Assembly (NCBI GenBank): GCA_016869215.1
Contig: VGEP01000003.1
Location: 124,001 to 188,000 of the forward strand
Origin: Alphaproteobacteria bacterium
Lineage (GTDB): Bacteria; Pseudomonadota; Alphaproteobacteria; Rhizobiales; Xanthobacteraceae
Direction: 5' to 3'
Length of the DNA: 64,000 nucleotides
Position numbers and translations under genes: made by a program. This document shows, in pieces, positions 1-7,534 of the stretch (position 1 is the stretch's first letter; the number at the start of each line of letters is the position of its first letter). The notes beneath the pieces are model-generated. The model saw nothing but the letters and a program-made list of their open reading frames with translations. It had not been told where the DNA came from and did not search any database.

Positions 1-495
1 GATCGGCCCCTCGATCGCGGCGCGCTCGAATCCCGCGCGATGGATCGCCATCCGTTCCGCCAGCGCAGCCACGAACGCATCGAAATCCATGCGCGGGCCG
101 TACAGCGCGGTGAGATCGGCGTGGAACGTCCGCAGATAGGTGTCGCGGACCCGAACGCTGGAGAACAGCTCCGCGTCCCACTCCGGTTCGGCGCTCTGGA
201 ACGTGGCCGCGCCGCAGAAAATCGCAAGCGGTCCGAACCCGCCGAGCGGCCCGCAGCCGATCTCGACCACACGCCGCCCCTCGAAGTTAAGCGGTTCCCA
301 GGGCATGTGGCAGCGGACGACGGCCTCCTGCCGCAGCAACAGCTCGGCAAAGCGGATGCCGCGGCCGTGCTTGCCCGAGGACAGCAGTTCGTCCGCAGTC
401 CACGCTGGACCGTTGCGCAGCAGCGGCAGCCTGCGGCGAACGAGCCGCCAGGTTTCCAGCGGCGTCAGCGTCAGGAGGTATGACAGGCGCGGCAT
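1..495 (-). CDS. SAM-dependent methyltransferase-like protein, N-terminal part (runs off window start)
   Basis: An open frame reads from ATG at 495 down to base 1 without a stop, giving 165 residues, so the C-terminus lies outside the window. It begins MPRLSYLLTL and around residue 90 carries VVEIGCGPLGGFGP, which resembles the glycine-rich SAM-binding motif I of class I methyltransferases. The start is 15 bases after the stop of the upstream glycosyltransferase, so the two are probably co-transcribed. A 14-base tandem duplication covers this start (484-511); a second ATG at 509 lies out of frame. The family call rests on motif I alone and the substrate is unknown, though the context suggests a glycan or sugar. 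Confidence 0.6.
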   Translation of the reverse strand, partial: MPRLSYLLTLTPLETWRLVRRRLPLLRNGPAWTADELLSSGKHGRGIRFAELLLRQEAVVRCHMPWEPLNFEGRRVVEIGCGPLGGFGPLAIFCGAATFQSAEPEWDAELFSSVRVRDTYLRTFHADLTALYGPRMDFDAFVAALAERMAIHRAGFERAAIEGPI

Positions 496-511
496 GTCAG
501 GCGCGGCATGT
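484..511. repeat. 14-base tandem duplication at a stop/start junction
   Basis: The unit CAGGCGCGGCATGT occurs twice in perfect tandem (484-497 and 498-511) and is followed by a partial third copy. It lies exactly between the stop of the glycosyltransferase (511-513) and the start of the methyltransferase (495), so a copy of ATG-CCG-CGC-CTG sits at 509 out of frame with the true start. It looks like a short replication-slippage duplication that changed the spacing of two coupled genes. Confidence 0.85.
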
Positions 512-1644
512 CAGGCGGCCAGCATCGCAGCGAAGGCGGCGGAGGCGCGGTCCATGCGATAGCGATCAGGCAGGAGCGAGGGACTGAGGCCGGCGTCTCC
601 GCGCGGCGCGCAAGCCGACATGGCCGCAACGAAGGCGGAACCGCAAGGCACGAGCGTCACCGCACCGGGCGCAGCTTCGCCAGCGATTTCGACGATCCCA
701 CCGGCCTCGGGCGAGGCGATGACGGACGTGCCGCAGGCCAGCGCTTCGAGCGCGACATTGGGCAGGCCCTCCCAGCGCGACGGCAGGAGCAGCGCATCGG
801 CGCCCGCAAGCCACGGGGCGGGCTCCGGCTCGAAGCCCGCAAGCGCCACCCTGCCCGTCAGACCGAGATGTTCGACCTTGCCCTGCAACACCGGCAACTC
901 CTCGCCTTCCCCGAAAATCGTCAGCTGCGAGTCCTGCGGCATTTGCGCGAAGTCGTCCAGCAGCCGGTCGTAGCCCTTCTGCGCGGTCAGCCGGCCGACG
1001 CAGACGAAACGACGGCCCGGCCCCGGCGCGCGGCGCGGCACGGCGGCAGAGGTGCGCAACGCCGCCTCGTCGACCGGATTGGGCAGCACGACGATGCGGC
1101 CAGGCGCGACGCCGCCGGCAACCAATTCGTCGCGGAGATAGTTCGCCGGACATACGACCGTATCGGCGCCGCGGTAGAGGAAGCGGTATCCCAGCCGGTA
1201 GAGCCATTGCCCGGGCGCGGACCTGGCATGGCGCTTGGGTGTATTAGCCTCGCGAACGACGACCCGCGGCCGCCCGGCGAGCCACGGCTTGAGCAGCAGG
1301 ACGCCGAGGTTGAGATAGCCGATGGTCGAAACGACGATGGCGGGACGCTCAATGCGAAGCACGCGCAACAGCGCCGGCAGCGCGGTGCGCAGCCGCGGCT
1401 TGTCCAGCGAGACGACCCGCAGGCCTTCCGGCACCAGCGCCCGCCATGGGCCGACCGGCTCCAGCACGATCACCACCGGCGCGAACGCAGCACGGTCGAG
1501 CTGCGCCGCAAACGCCAGCAGCACCTTCTGCGCCCCGCCGCCCGCGAACGACGGCAGCACGAAGGCCACGGGCGTCGGCCGATCGCGCAGGCTCGCGGAC
1601 CCGGCGTCGGAGACGGGGGTCAGGAGCCGCTCCCTTGACCCCAT
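511..1644 (-). CDS. Glycosyltransferase family 4 (GT-B)
   Basis: This 377-residue protein is a retaining GT-B glycosyltransferase. Near the N-terminus SFAGGGAQKV is the acceptor-side glycine loop. Near residue 195 FVCVGRLTAQKGYDRLL marks the start of the C-terminal Rossmann domain. SRWEGLPNVALEALACG, with EAGGIVEI after it, is the nucleotide-sugar-binding EX7E region of family 4. It probably adds one sugar to a lipid-linked glycan on the cytoplasmic side; donor and acceptor cannot be read from sequence. The ATG at 1644 is divergent from legB with only about 40 bases between them, and the partial methyltransferase follows downstream. Confidence 0.88.
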   Translation of the reverse strand: MGSRERLLTPVSDAGSASLRDRPTPVAFVLPSFAGGGAQKVLLAFAAQLDRAAFAPVVIVLEPVGPWRALVPEGLRVVSLDKPRLRTALPALLRVLRIERPAIVVSTIGYLNLGVLLLKPWLAGRPRVVVREANTPKRHARSAPGQWLYRLGYRFLYRGADTVVCPANYLRDELVAGGVAPGRIVVLPNPVDEAALRTSAAVPRRAPGPGRRFVCVGRLTAQKGYDRLLDDFAQMPQDSQLTIFGEGEELPVLQGKVEHLGLTGRVALAGFEPEPAPWLAGADALLLPSRWEGLPNVALEALACGTSVIASPEAGGIVEIAGEAAPGAVTLVPCGSAFVAAMSACAPRGDAGLSPSLLPDRYRMDRASAAFAAMLAA

Positions 1645-1686
1645 GTGCCGCCCACTCTAGACGGGCTGATCTGGAACACGGCACGC

Positions 1687-2694
1687 ATGTCCTACAAAGG
1701 CAAGAAGGTCCTGGTTACCGGCGCCGACGGCTTTATCGGCTCCCACCTCGCCGAAGCGCTGGCGCGCGACGGCGCGCGCGTGACCGCACTTGCGCTCTAC
1801 ACCGGCCTCGACCGCCACGGCTGGCTCGACGAGATCGACGCCGACTTGCGCGGCGCAATGCGGCTGGTGCGCGGCGATGTGCGTGACGCCGCGATGATGC
1901 TTCGCCTCGCCGAAGGCCACGACGTCGTGTTTCATCTCGCCGCCCTGATCGCCATTCCGTATTCCTACGACGCGCCGCATTCGTACATCGGCGTCAACGT
2001 CACCGGCACCGCCAACATCCTCGAAGCCGCGCGCACGCACGGCATCGGGCGCGTCGTGCACACCTCGACCAGCGAGGTCTACGGCACGGCGCAGACCGTG
2101 CCGATCGCGGAAACGCACCCGCTGGTCGCACAGTCGCCTTACGCCGCGAGCAAAATCGCCGCCGACAAGCTCGCGGAGTCCTACGCGCTGTCGTTCGATC
2201 TCCCTGTCTATGTGTTGCGGCCGTTCAACACTTACGGCCCGCGTCAAAGCGAGCGGGCGGTGATCTCGAGCGTGATCCGGCAGGCGCTGGATCCGAAGTG
2301 CGACGCCATCCGGGTCGGCGACGTGACGCCGGTGCGCGACTTCAATTACGTCGCCGACACGGTGTCGGCGTTCCTCGCCATCGGCAGTTCCAACGCGGTC
2401 GAGCATGGCCGGCCCTACAATTCCGGCACCGGCACGGGCGTCTCGATCGCCGAGATGATCGACGCGGTGCGGGCCGTCACCGGCGCCAACAAACCGGTCG
2501 TCAGCGAGGAGCAGCGAGCGCGGCCCGAAAAGTCCGAAGTCCGCAAGCTCGTCGCGGATGCGAGCCTGCTTGCGGCGGCGGCGGGATGGAAGCCGCGTTT
2601 CGATTTGCGCAACGGCATCGCGGAAACCGCCGCCTGGTGGCGCGATCGCGTCGCCAGCGGGCGGACCCGCGCCGACGCGAGCTATTTGCTGTGA
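1687..2694 (+). CDS. legB: LegB-type NAD-dependent sugar-nucleotide 4,6-dehydratase
   Basis: This 335-residue short-chain dehydrogenase/reductase begins MSYKGKKVLVTGADGFIGSH, an NAD-binding Rossmann motif. HTSTSEVYG supplies the catalytic Ser/Thr and YAASKIAADKL the YxxxK pair. ALIAIPYSYDAP, RPFNTYGPRQS and the RPEKSEVRKL tail are typical of the LegB family, which makes the 4-keto-6-deoxy intermediate from GDP- or UDP-GlcNAc at the first step of legionaminic acid synthesis. ATG 1687 was chosen over GTG 1645 because the Rossmann fold starts directly after it. It is the only plus-strand gene in the first 40 kb and is about 35 kb from the other leg genes. It is convergent with the next gene, one base apart. 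Confidence 0.85.
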   Translation: MSYKGKKVLVTGADGFIGSHLAEALARDGARVTALALYTGLDRHGWLDEIDADLRGAMRLVRGDVRDAAMMLRLAEGHDVVFHLAALIAIPYSYDAPHSYIGVNVTGTANILEAARTHGIGRVVHTSTSEVYGTAQTVPIAETHPLVAQSPYAASKIAADKLAESYALSFDLPVYVLRPFNTYGPRQSERAVISSVIRQALDPKCDAIRVGDVTPVRDFNYVADTVSAFLAIGSSNAVEHGRPYNSGTGTGVSIAEMIDAVRAVTGANKPVVSEEQRARPEKSEVRKLVADASLLAAAAGWKPRFDLRNGIAETAAWWRDRVASGRTRADASYLL

Positions 2695-2695
2695 G

Positions 2696-3412
2696 TTAAC
2701 CACCGGCTTTGTGCACGATGCACTGCCGCTCCAGTTCCTGGTCGACAAAGTCGCGGCGCTCCTCGACAAACCGCCGCAGGCGTTCCTCGGGCGGCTGCGC
2801 TGGCGACTGCCACCAGAACGGGTGCGTCAACAATTGCAGGGCGCGCCCTTCCCTGACGGCCGCGTGTTCAGTGGGAAGACCACGATGCCAGGCGCCGCGC
2901 GAGTCCGAGCAATAACCCATCTCGCGCACGAAGCGCGGCCCGTAGGCGTTCAGGAGGCCGCCGATCCGCTCCCCTTCGCCGATGCGGTCCGCCGCGGGAC
3001 GGTGAAAGCTCATCAGCGTGACCACGCGCCCGAGCGCCACGCCGAGCAGCTTCGCCTCACGGTCGACCGCGGCGTCCACCACGTCCGAAGTGGACGGATA
3101 GAGCGAGCCGTCGAAATGCAGGCCGATGCTGTGGCCGAAGTCGGCGATCTTGCGCAACGCCGCAAGCCCGGCATTCGAAAAGACGTTGTAGAACTCGGTG
3201 CGGAGAAGAACGAAATAGGTCGATGCGTGGCCGAGGCGGCACTCCAGCTCCGCCATGCTGGCGGCGGCCTCTAGCGAGAAGTCGACGTCATGCCGCAGGA
3301 TCAGGTGGCGCTGCGCAGGATCGGCGTCCTCGAAATTGCGCGCCTCGTAACCCAGATCCCGCATGGCTCCGAGTAGCGCCGTATAGCCGGCGGGCGAGAA
3401 TTCGTAACTCAT
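2696..3412 (-). CDS. Polysaccharide deacetylase-like protein (NodB fold)
   Basis: This 238-residue protein carries motifs of the NodB/polysaccharide deacetylase superfamily: LILRHDVDFS (residues about 36-45, catalytic Asp plus metal Asp), a central GHSIGLHFD and the C-terminal LLTHPFWW His motif. Family members are metal-dependent de-N- or de-O-acetylases of glycans or related carbohydrate hydrolases. There is no signal peptide, so it probably acts in the cytoplasm on a sugar or lipid-linked glycan. The start overlaps the stop of the upstream family-4 glycosyltransferase by four bases (ATGA), which indicates translational coupling. The exact acyl group removed is unknown. Confidence 0.75.
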   Translation of the reverse strand: MSYEFSPAGYTALLGAMRDLGYEARNFEDADPAQRHLILRHDVDFSLEAAASMAELECRLGHASTYFVLLRTEFYNVFSNAGLAALRKIADFGHSIGLHFDGSLYPSTSDVVDAAVDREAKLLGVALGRVVTLMSFHRPAADRIGEGERIGGLLNAYGPRFVREMGYCSDSRGAWHRGLPTEHAAVREGRALQLLTHPFWWQSPAQPPEERLRRFVEERRDFVDQELERQCIVHKAGG

Positions 3413-4602
3413 GCCGCGCGCTCCGCCACCGCGGCCTGCCAGACGGCGAAAAGGTCGCGGGCCCGGTCCGGCCCATTGCAGAGCGCCGCCACGCGGCGCG
3501 ACGCATTTTCGCCGAGCCTGCGCCGCAGGACGGGATCGGCATGCATCGTCTGGAAAACGCCGGCCATCGCCGCGACGTCATAGCTTGGCAACAGGTATCC
3601 CGTCTCGCCGCTTTCGACGAAGCGGTTGTAGTGCCCAATCGAAACCACGGGACGCGCGGCGGCGAGCCCTTCGATGATATCCCTGCCCCATGGATTGTTC
3701 GCCCGTGTCGGCTTGAACAGCACGTCGCAGCCTATGAGCACCCGTTCGGGGTCGCTGACGTGGCCCATGAACAGGATCATGTCGGCCACGCCCTGCACCT
3801 CGGCATAGTCGGCCAGCGTGCGGCCGCGGAACGCGGCCAGCGCGCCGGGCAGCGTTCCCCTCAGACGCGGGTCGCCCGCCACCACGAACATCACGTTGCA
3901 GTCGCCGCGCCGCTTCAGCTCGGCCGCCACCTCCACCACGCGGTCGATGCCGCGCTGCCAGTCGTAGTTCGACAGCACCGCCACCTTCAGGCGGCCATCC
4001 GGCGGAATGGCCGGATGCGGCTCGATCCCGGGCGCAGGCGGCATGGCGACGTTGTAGATCACGGCGCCATCGGCCGCGCGTCCAGCGAGGGCTTCAATAT
4101 TGGCCTTCTCGTTCTCGGTGATGAAAACCAGCCGGTCGTTTGCGGCGATCAGGCAACGCGCCTGCATGCGCGAAAACAGGTTGTGCGCCACGACCGTACG
4201 GATGTGCGTGGTCTGCGCCTTGGCGTGATGACGGCGCAGCCAGCCGGCCAAGCCGAACAGGCTCTCGTGGTTGAAATGCACGAGATCGAACCGCTCCGTC
4301 ACCGCGCGCAGCAATTCCTCCCGTCCCGCGCGTGTCCTGACGAAATCCAGAACCCAGCGCGAATAGCCGTAAACGTTGCGCGACAACCGGCGCAGCGTAT
4401 TCATCCGCGGCAGCTCGGGCGCCACGCGGCAGGGAAGGTTCAGCGCCTCGTAGCGTGACCGGATCGGACCGTCTTTCATGCACCAGACTTCGGGCTGGAC
4501 CGCGGCGCGGTCCATGAAGCTCAGCGACTCGAACAGGCTACGCGAGGAGCCGCCGAAGCCGCCCTCGATGTCGAGACAGAGCACGCGGATCGGAGCGGTC
4601 AC
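3409..4602 (-). CDS. Glycosyltransferase family 4-like protein
   Basis: This 397-residue protein has the two-Rossmann layout of GT-B enzymes. RVLCLDIEGGFGGSSRSLFE is the N-terminal loop, KVAVLSNYDWQRGIDRVVEVA opens the C-terminal domain, and KPTRANNPWGRDIIEGLAAARPVVS occupies the place of the family-4 EX7E nucleotide-sugar site. The DNPWGRD-like variant differs from the SxxEGxPxxxxEA form seen in the gene at 511, so its donor probably differs. It sits in a tightly coupled string: its stop overlaps the deacetylase start, and its ATG at 4602 overlaps the WbqC stop. It is probably a glycan-assembly transferase. Confidence 0.8.
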   Translation of the reverse strand: MTAPIRVLCLDIEGGFGGSSRSLFESLSFMDRAAVQPEVWCMKDGPIRSRYEALNLPCRVAPELPRMNTLRRLSRNVYGYSRWVLDFVRTRAGREELLRAVTERFDLVHFNHESLFGLAGWLRRHHAKAQTTHIRTVVAHNLFSRMQARCLIAANDRLVFITENEKANIEALAGRAADGAVIYNVAMPPAPGIEPHPAIPPDGRLKVAVLSNYDWQRGIDRVVEVAAELKRRGDCNVMFVVAGDPRLRGTLPGALAAFRGRTLADYAEVQGVADMILFMGHVSDPERVLIGCDVLFKPTRANNPWGRDIIEGLAAARPVVSIGHYNRFVESGETGYLLPSYDVAAMAGVFQTMHADPVLRRRLGENASRRVAALCNGPDRARDLFAVWQAAVAERAA

Positions 4603-5297
4603 AGACGGCCCGAGCCTCCGGCAACCAGCTCGGCCGTGCGATCGAAGCCGATCCTGAACAAAGCATCGACGATCGACAGGCCTGGAATGAATTCGTGGCC
4701 TTGCTCATATCGCGGATGATCGAACTCGTTGTAGGTCAGGTGGATACCGGCCCGCTCCATCTTCTCGGCGCTCTGGTATCCGCTGCCGCCCTTGCCCGAA
4801 AGGTAGACGACGTCGCGCCCGAAGTGCGACAGGATCGAGATCAGGCGATCGTCCGAGACCGCCGATCCGACGTCGAACTCGGACGAGCTCCGGAACGCAC
4901 AGCGCAGGCCAAGCCGCCGCGCCACCGCCTCGACGACGGCGCGGTTGGCGGAGCCCAGACCCCGCGCCGCATCGAGGGCCGCGAACACGCCACCAAGCCA
5001 GTCCCGCACCTCGCCATAGGCCGGCGCTCCGGAATAGAACGTTTGCAGCGTCGACAGATGCGCCTGCGTCCAGCCGGGCTCGGCGCAATGCACCGTGCGG
5101 ATCGCATCGCCGAAGCGATAGCTGACCGGCACCGTGAGCCATCGCGCCGCGCCGCCGCCGTCGATCTGCACGCGGTTGATGTAGCTGTTCTTGGAAAACT
5201 GCACGTCGTCGAGAAACACGAACACGTCGCATCTGGCCATTTTCGAGAAATAGCCCAGCCACGGAAGATAGTTCGGCTGATGGACCGCGACGATCAT
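4599..5297 (-). CDS. WbqC-like family protein
   Basis: This 232-residue protein opens MIVAVHQPNYLPWLGYF, the signature start of the WbqC-like family found in O-antigen and glycolipid clusters. Further family features are FVFLDDVQFSKNSYINR and WLTVPV in the first 70 residues, LYLSGKGGSGYQ-like sequence near residue 170 and TYNEFDHPRY near the end. The reaction of the family is not settled; it often sits beside sugar N-acylation genes and may help transfer an acyl or aminoacyl group. ATG 5297 was chosen because the family motif begins there. It overlaps the GNAT stop by four bases, placing it in the acyl-ligase/ACP/GNAT cassette. Confidence 0.8.
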   Translation of the reverse strand: MIVAVHQPNYLPWLGYFSKMARCDVFVFLDDVQFSKNSYINRVQIDGGGAARWLTVPVSYRFGDAIRTVHCAEPGWTQAHLSTLQTFYSGAPAYGEVRDWLGGVFAALDAARGLGSANRAVVEAVARRLGLRCAFRSSSEFDVGSAVSDDRLISILSHFGRDVVYLSGKGGSGYQSAEKMERAGIHLTYNEFDHPRYEQGHEFIPGLSIVDALFRIGFDRTAELVAGGSGRL

Positions 5298-5896
5298 GAG
5301 CGCGCGGCGGCATCCGCCTGACGCCGGGAGAGCCAGTCGGCCCGGAACATCGCAAAGCAGATCACGTCGCTGCGCGTGCCGTCCTGCAACAGCCGGTGGT
5401 CGCGCAATACGCCCTCGATCCCGAAATGCTGGCTCTGGTAGTTGTAGACGGCCGCGACGTTGCGCGCATACGGCGTTCCGGCGACCTTGAGCATATCCAT
5501 CGGCCCGAACAGAAAATCGAGGATCGCCGCGCGCGTTTCGTTGACGACGCGCTTCTTCCACCAAGCCCGGTCCCCGATCATGACGTTGATCTGCGCGACG
5601 CGGTGCACCGAATCGCAGCCGAACGAATAGTTCCCGATGTGATCGCCGCCCTCCTTGGCGAAAATGCCGAGGTGGAACGATGTCCTGTTGTCGTGGCGGG
5701 CGACGTAGGCCTCGACGTCGGCCCTGGTGCGGCGGAGCCCGCCCGAATAGAGAAACCGCGTGACCTCGGGATCGTCCAGCCAGGCGAGATAGCGATCCGT
5801 CACGTCGTCCGCGCCGAGGCTGCGCAGCACGAAGCGCTCGCTCTCAAGGCGAAGCGGGGCGCCCGGAGTCCAGGCAGGCGGCGACGACGCAGTCAT
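5294..5896 (-). CDS. GNAT-family N-acetyl/acyltransferase
   Basis: This 200-residue protein has the RimJ/RimL-like GNAT layout: LRLESERFVLRSLGADDV at the N-terminus, YLAWLDDPEVTRFL, HIGNYSFGCDS, a central INVMIGDRAWWKKRVVNETRAA region at the acyl-CoA (or acyl-ACP) pyrophosphate loop, and VAAVYNYQSQHFGIEGVLRD. The start overlaps the stop of the acyl carrier protein gene by four bases. With an acyl carrier protein and an AMP-forming ligase immediately upstream, the likely job is to move a non-acetyl acyl group from the carrier to an amino sugar. That acyl donor is inference. ATG 5896 was chosen from the coupling and the family N-terminus. Confidence 0.75.
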   Translation of the reverse strand: MTASSPPAWTPGAPLRLESERFVLRSLGADDVTDRYLAWLDDPEVTRFLYSGGLRRTRADVEAYVARHDNRTSFHLGIFAKEGGDHIGNYSFGCDSVHRVAQINVMIGDRAWWKKRVVNETRAAILDFLFGPMDMLKVAGTPYARNVAAVYNYQSQHFGIEGVLRDHRLLQDGTRSDVICFAMFRADWLSRRQADAAARS

Positions 5897-6108
5897 TGTC
5901 CGATCAGCCGGCCGATTGCGGCCAGATCGACCGCCGCGAGAACCTCTTCGGTCTCCAGCGCGCGGCCGAGGCGCGCCTCGATAGCGGCGACGATCCGCAT
6001 GTGACCGAGGCTGTCCCAGGCCTCGAAGTTCTCGATCGAGGCGTCGTCGGGAATCTCCTCGCAACGAAGCTCGAACGCTTCGGCCACCAGCTCCTTGGCG
6101 GCGCTCAC
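5893..6108 (-). CDS. Acyl carrier protein
   Basis: This 71-residue protein starts at GTG 6108 (VSAAKELVAEAF), overlapping the ligase stop by four bases. WDSLGHMRIV near residue 31 is the phosphopantetheine attachment motif, with Ser of DSL as the modified residue. Residues before and after form the usual acidic helices (EIPDDASIENFEAW and EARLGRALETEEV). The size is that of a stand-alone carrier. It is placed exactly between an acyl-AMP ligase and a GNAT acyltransferase, so it very probably carries the acyl group activated by the ligase. It is shorter and more divergent than a housekeeping fatty-acid ACP and is probably dedicated to this cluster. Confidence 0.85.
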   Translation of the reverse strand: MSAAKELVAEAFELRCEEIPDDASIENFEAWDSLGHMRIVAAIEARLGRALETEEVLAAVDLAAIGRLIGQ

Positions 6109-7532
6109 GGCTTGTCTCCCCGGACGAGGCGCGCGACGTCGTCGCGGTTGACCTTGCCCCGGTCGTTCCTGGGAATTTGCGGAACGATGTGCCAGGAGGT
6201 CGGAATCTTTTCGGGCACCATGTGCTGTACGGCCCAGGCGCGCAGCGCCTTCGCGTCCGCTGCCGGGTTCTTCACCACCACCGCCACGCCGACGCTTTCG
6301 CCTGCGATCGCATCCGGGATTCCGAAGCTGCAAGCTTCGACGACGTCGGGATGCCGCTCCAGAAGCGCATCCACGTCCTCGGGGTGGACCTTGAGGCCGG
6401 CGCGATTGATCTCGTGTTTGCGGCGTCCGGTGAGACGAACGATCCCGGTTTCGTCAATCGAGCCGACATCGCCGGTCGCGAGCCAGCCACCGCTCAGCGC
6501 GTCCCTCGTCAGGTCATCGCGCTTGAAGTAGCCCGTCATCAGGCTCGGCGTCTGCACCACGAGGTCGCCGTCGCCGGACCGTGCCAGCGACCCGTCGCCG
6601 CGGCGCACGGCGGCGGCCCCGCCCCACATGCGGCCGACCAGCCCATCTTCGAAGCCCATTTCGGCCGCCGGCGCCCCGGCGATCCAGTTCGCGGCCTCGG
6701 TCATTCCGTACATGTTGAGCACCGCGTCGGTCCCGCTCCATTCCGCGACCGCCCGCCACAGCTCGCCGGACAGCGGCGCGGAGCCGATGTGGACGCGGCG
6801 CAGCGCCGCCTTTTGCGGCCGCTTCGCCGCCTTAAGCGCGATCTTCCAGAACGCCGGAACCGAGCTCAGGAAGCCAATATCGTATCGATCCACCACCTCT
6901 CCGAGCCGAGCGACCGATTTGAGGTCGCCGCCGGAGGCGAGCACCAGATCGCGCCCGGCGAGAAGCGGGGTCAGGCAATTCCCGATCAGCCCGTGACCGA
7001 AATGCGTCGGCAGGACGCACAAAGTTCTGGCTAGCGCCGCGTCGCCGATGTGGGCGCGGTTGAGCGCCGCGCGCGCGAGCAAGGCGCGATAGCCGAGCAC
7101 GACGCCCTTCGGCGCGCCGGTCGAACCGGACGTGAACAGCACCAGCGCCGGATCGTCGAGCGACGCACCGGCGAGCGGATGCTCCCTGAGCGCGGCTTTC
7201 GCGAGATTGAGAACCGGACGGCCGAGCACGCTGCCGTCGCCGTCGCCATCCGTGAGCACAGCGACCGGGTTCACGAAATCGACGATGGTGTCGAGCTCGC
7301 TCGGCGTCGTGGCCGGATTGATACAGGCCGCGGCCGCACCCGCCGTCCAGACGGACAGCAGGTCCGCGAAGAACCGCGGCGTCCCGCCGTGCCGGATGAC
7401 CACCACCGCGCCGGGCCCCGTGCCGAGCGAAGCCAGATGCATCGCGCGGGCGCGAATGTCGGCGGACGCAACGCGCAGGTCGAGTCGGGCGCCGGTTTCG
7501 GCATGGGTGATCGTGCCTGCGGGAAAGAACAT
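6105..7532 (-). CDS. AMP-dependent acyl ligase (ANL superfamily)
   Basis: This 475-residue adenylate-forming enzyme shows LVLFTSGSTGAPKGVV (ATP phosphate loop), NMYGMTEA near residue 240 of the core, LATGDVGSIDE, GRRKHEINRAGLKVHPEDV (hinge) and PRNDRGKVNRDD with the C-terminal catalytic lysine. All are standard motifs of acyl-CoA synthetases and acyl-ACP ligases. ATG 7532 (MFFPAG) was chosen because the nearest upstream gene ends at 7535. The following gene is an acyl carrier protein in a four-base overlap, so it probably loads a carboxylic acid onto that carrier for sugar acylation. The acid is unknown. The N-terminal domain is a little shorter than usual for the family. Confidence 0.85.
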   Translation of the reverse strand: MFFPAGTITHAETGARLDLRVASADIRARAMHLASLGTGPGAVVVIRHGGTPRFFADLLSVWTAGAAAACINPATTPSELDTIVDFVNPVAVLTDGDGDGSVLGRPVLNLAKAALREHPLAGASLDDPALVLFTSGSTGAPKGVVLGYRALLARAALNRAHIGDAALARTLCVLPTHFGHGLIGNCLTPLLAGRDLVLASGGDLKSVARLGEVVDRYDIGFLSSVPAFWKIALKAAKRPQKAALRRVHIGSAPLSGELWRAVAEWSGTDAVLNMYGMTEAANWIAGAPAAEMGFEDGLVGRMWGGAAAVRRGDGSLARSGDGDLVVQTPSLMTGYFKRDDLTRDALSGGWLATGDVGSIDETGIVRLTGRRKHEINRAGLKVHPEDVDALLERHPDVVEACSFGIPDAIAGESVGVAVVVKNPAADAKALRAWAVQHMVPEKIPTSWHIVPQIPRNDRGKVNRDDVARLVRGDKP

Positions 7533-7534
7533 GG

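Noticed and set aside
508-1638. Long open frames antisense to real genes (also at 9381-10745, 40203-41831, 43583-45406, 56978-58678, 59218-61548 and 59925-62783)
   Set aside because: They are opposite or overlapping genes with clear family motifs. Their translations are arginine-, proline- and histidine-rich and show no motifs, as expected from frames shadowing high-GC coding sequence.
1645-1686. Earlier GTG start for legB at 1645
   Set aside because: It would add 14 residues before the Rossmann motif, beyond the usual family N-terminus, and reads into the divergent promoter gap.
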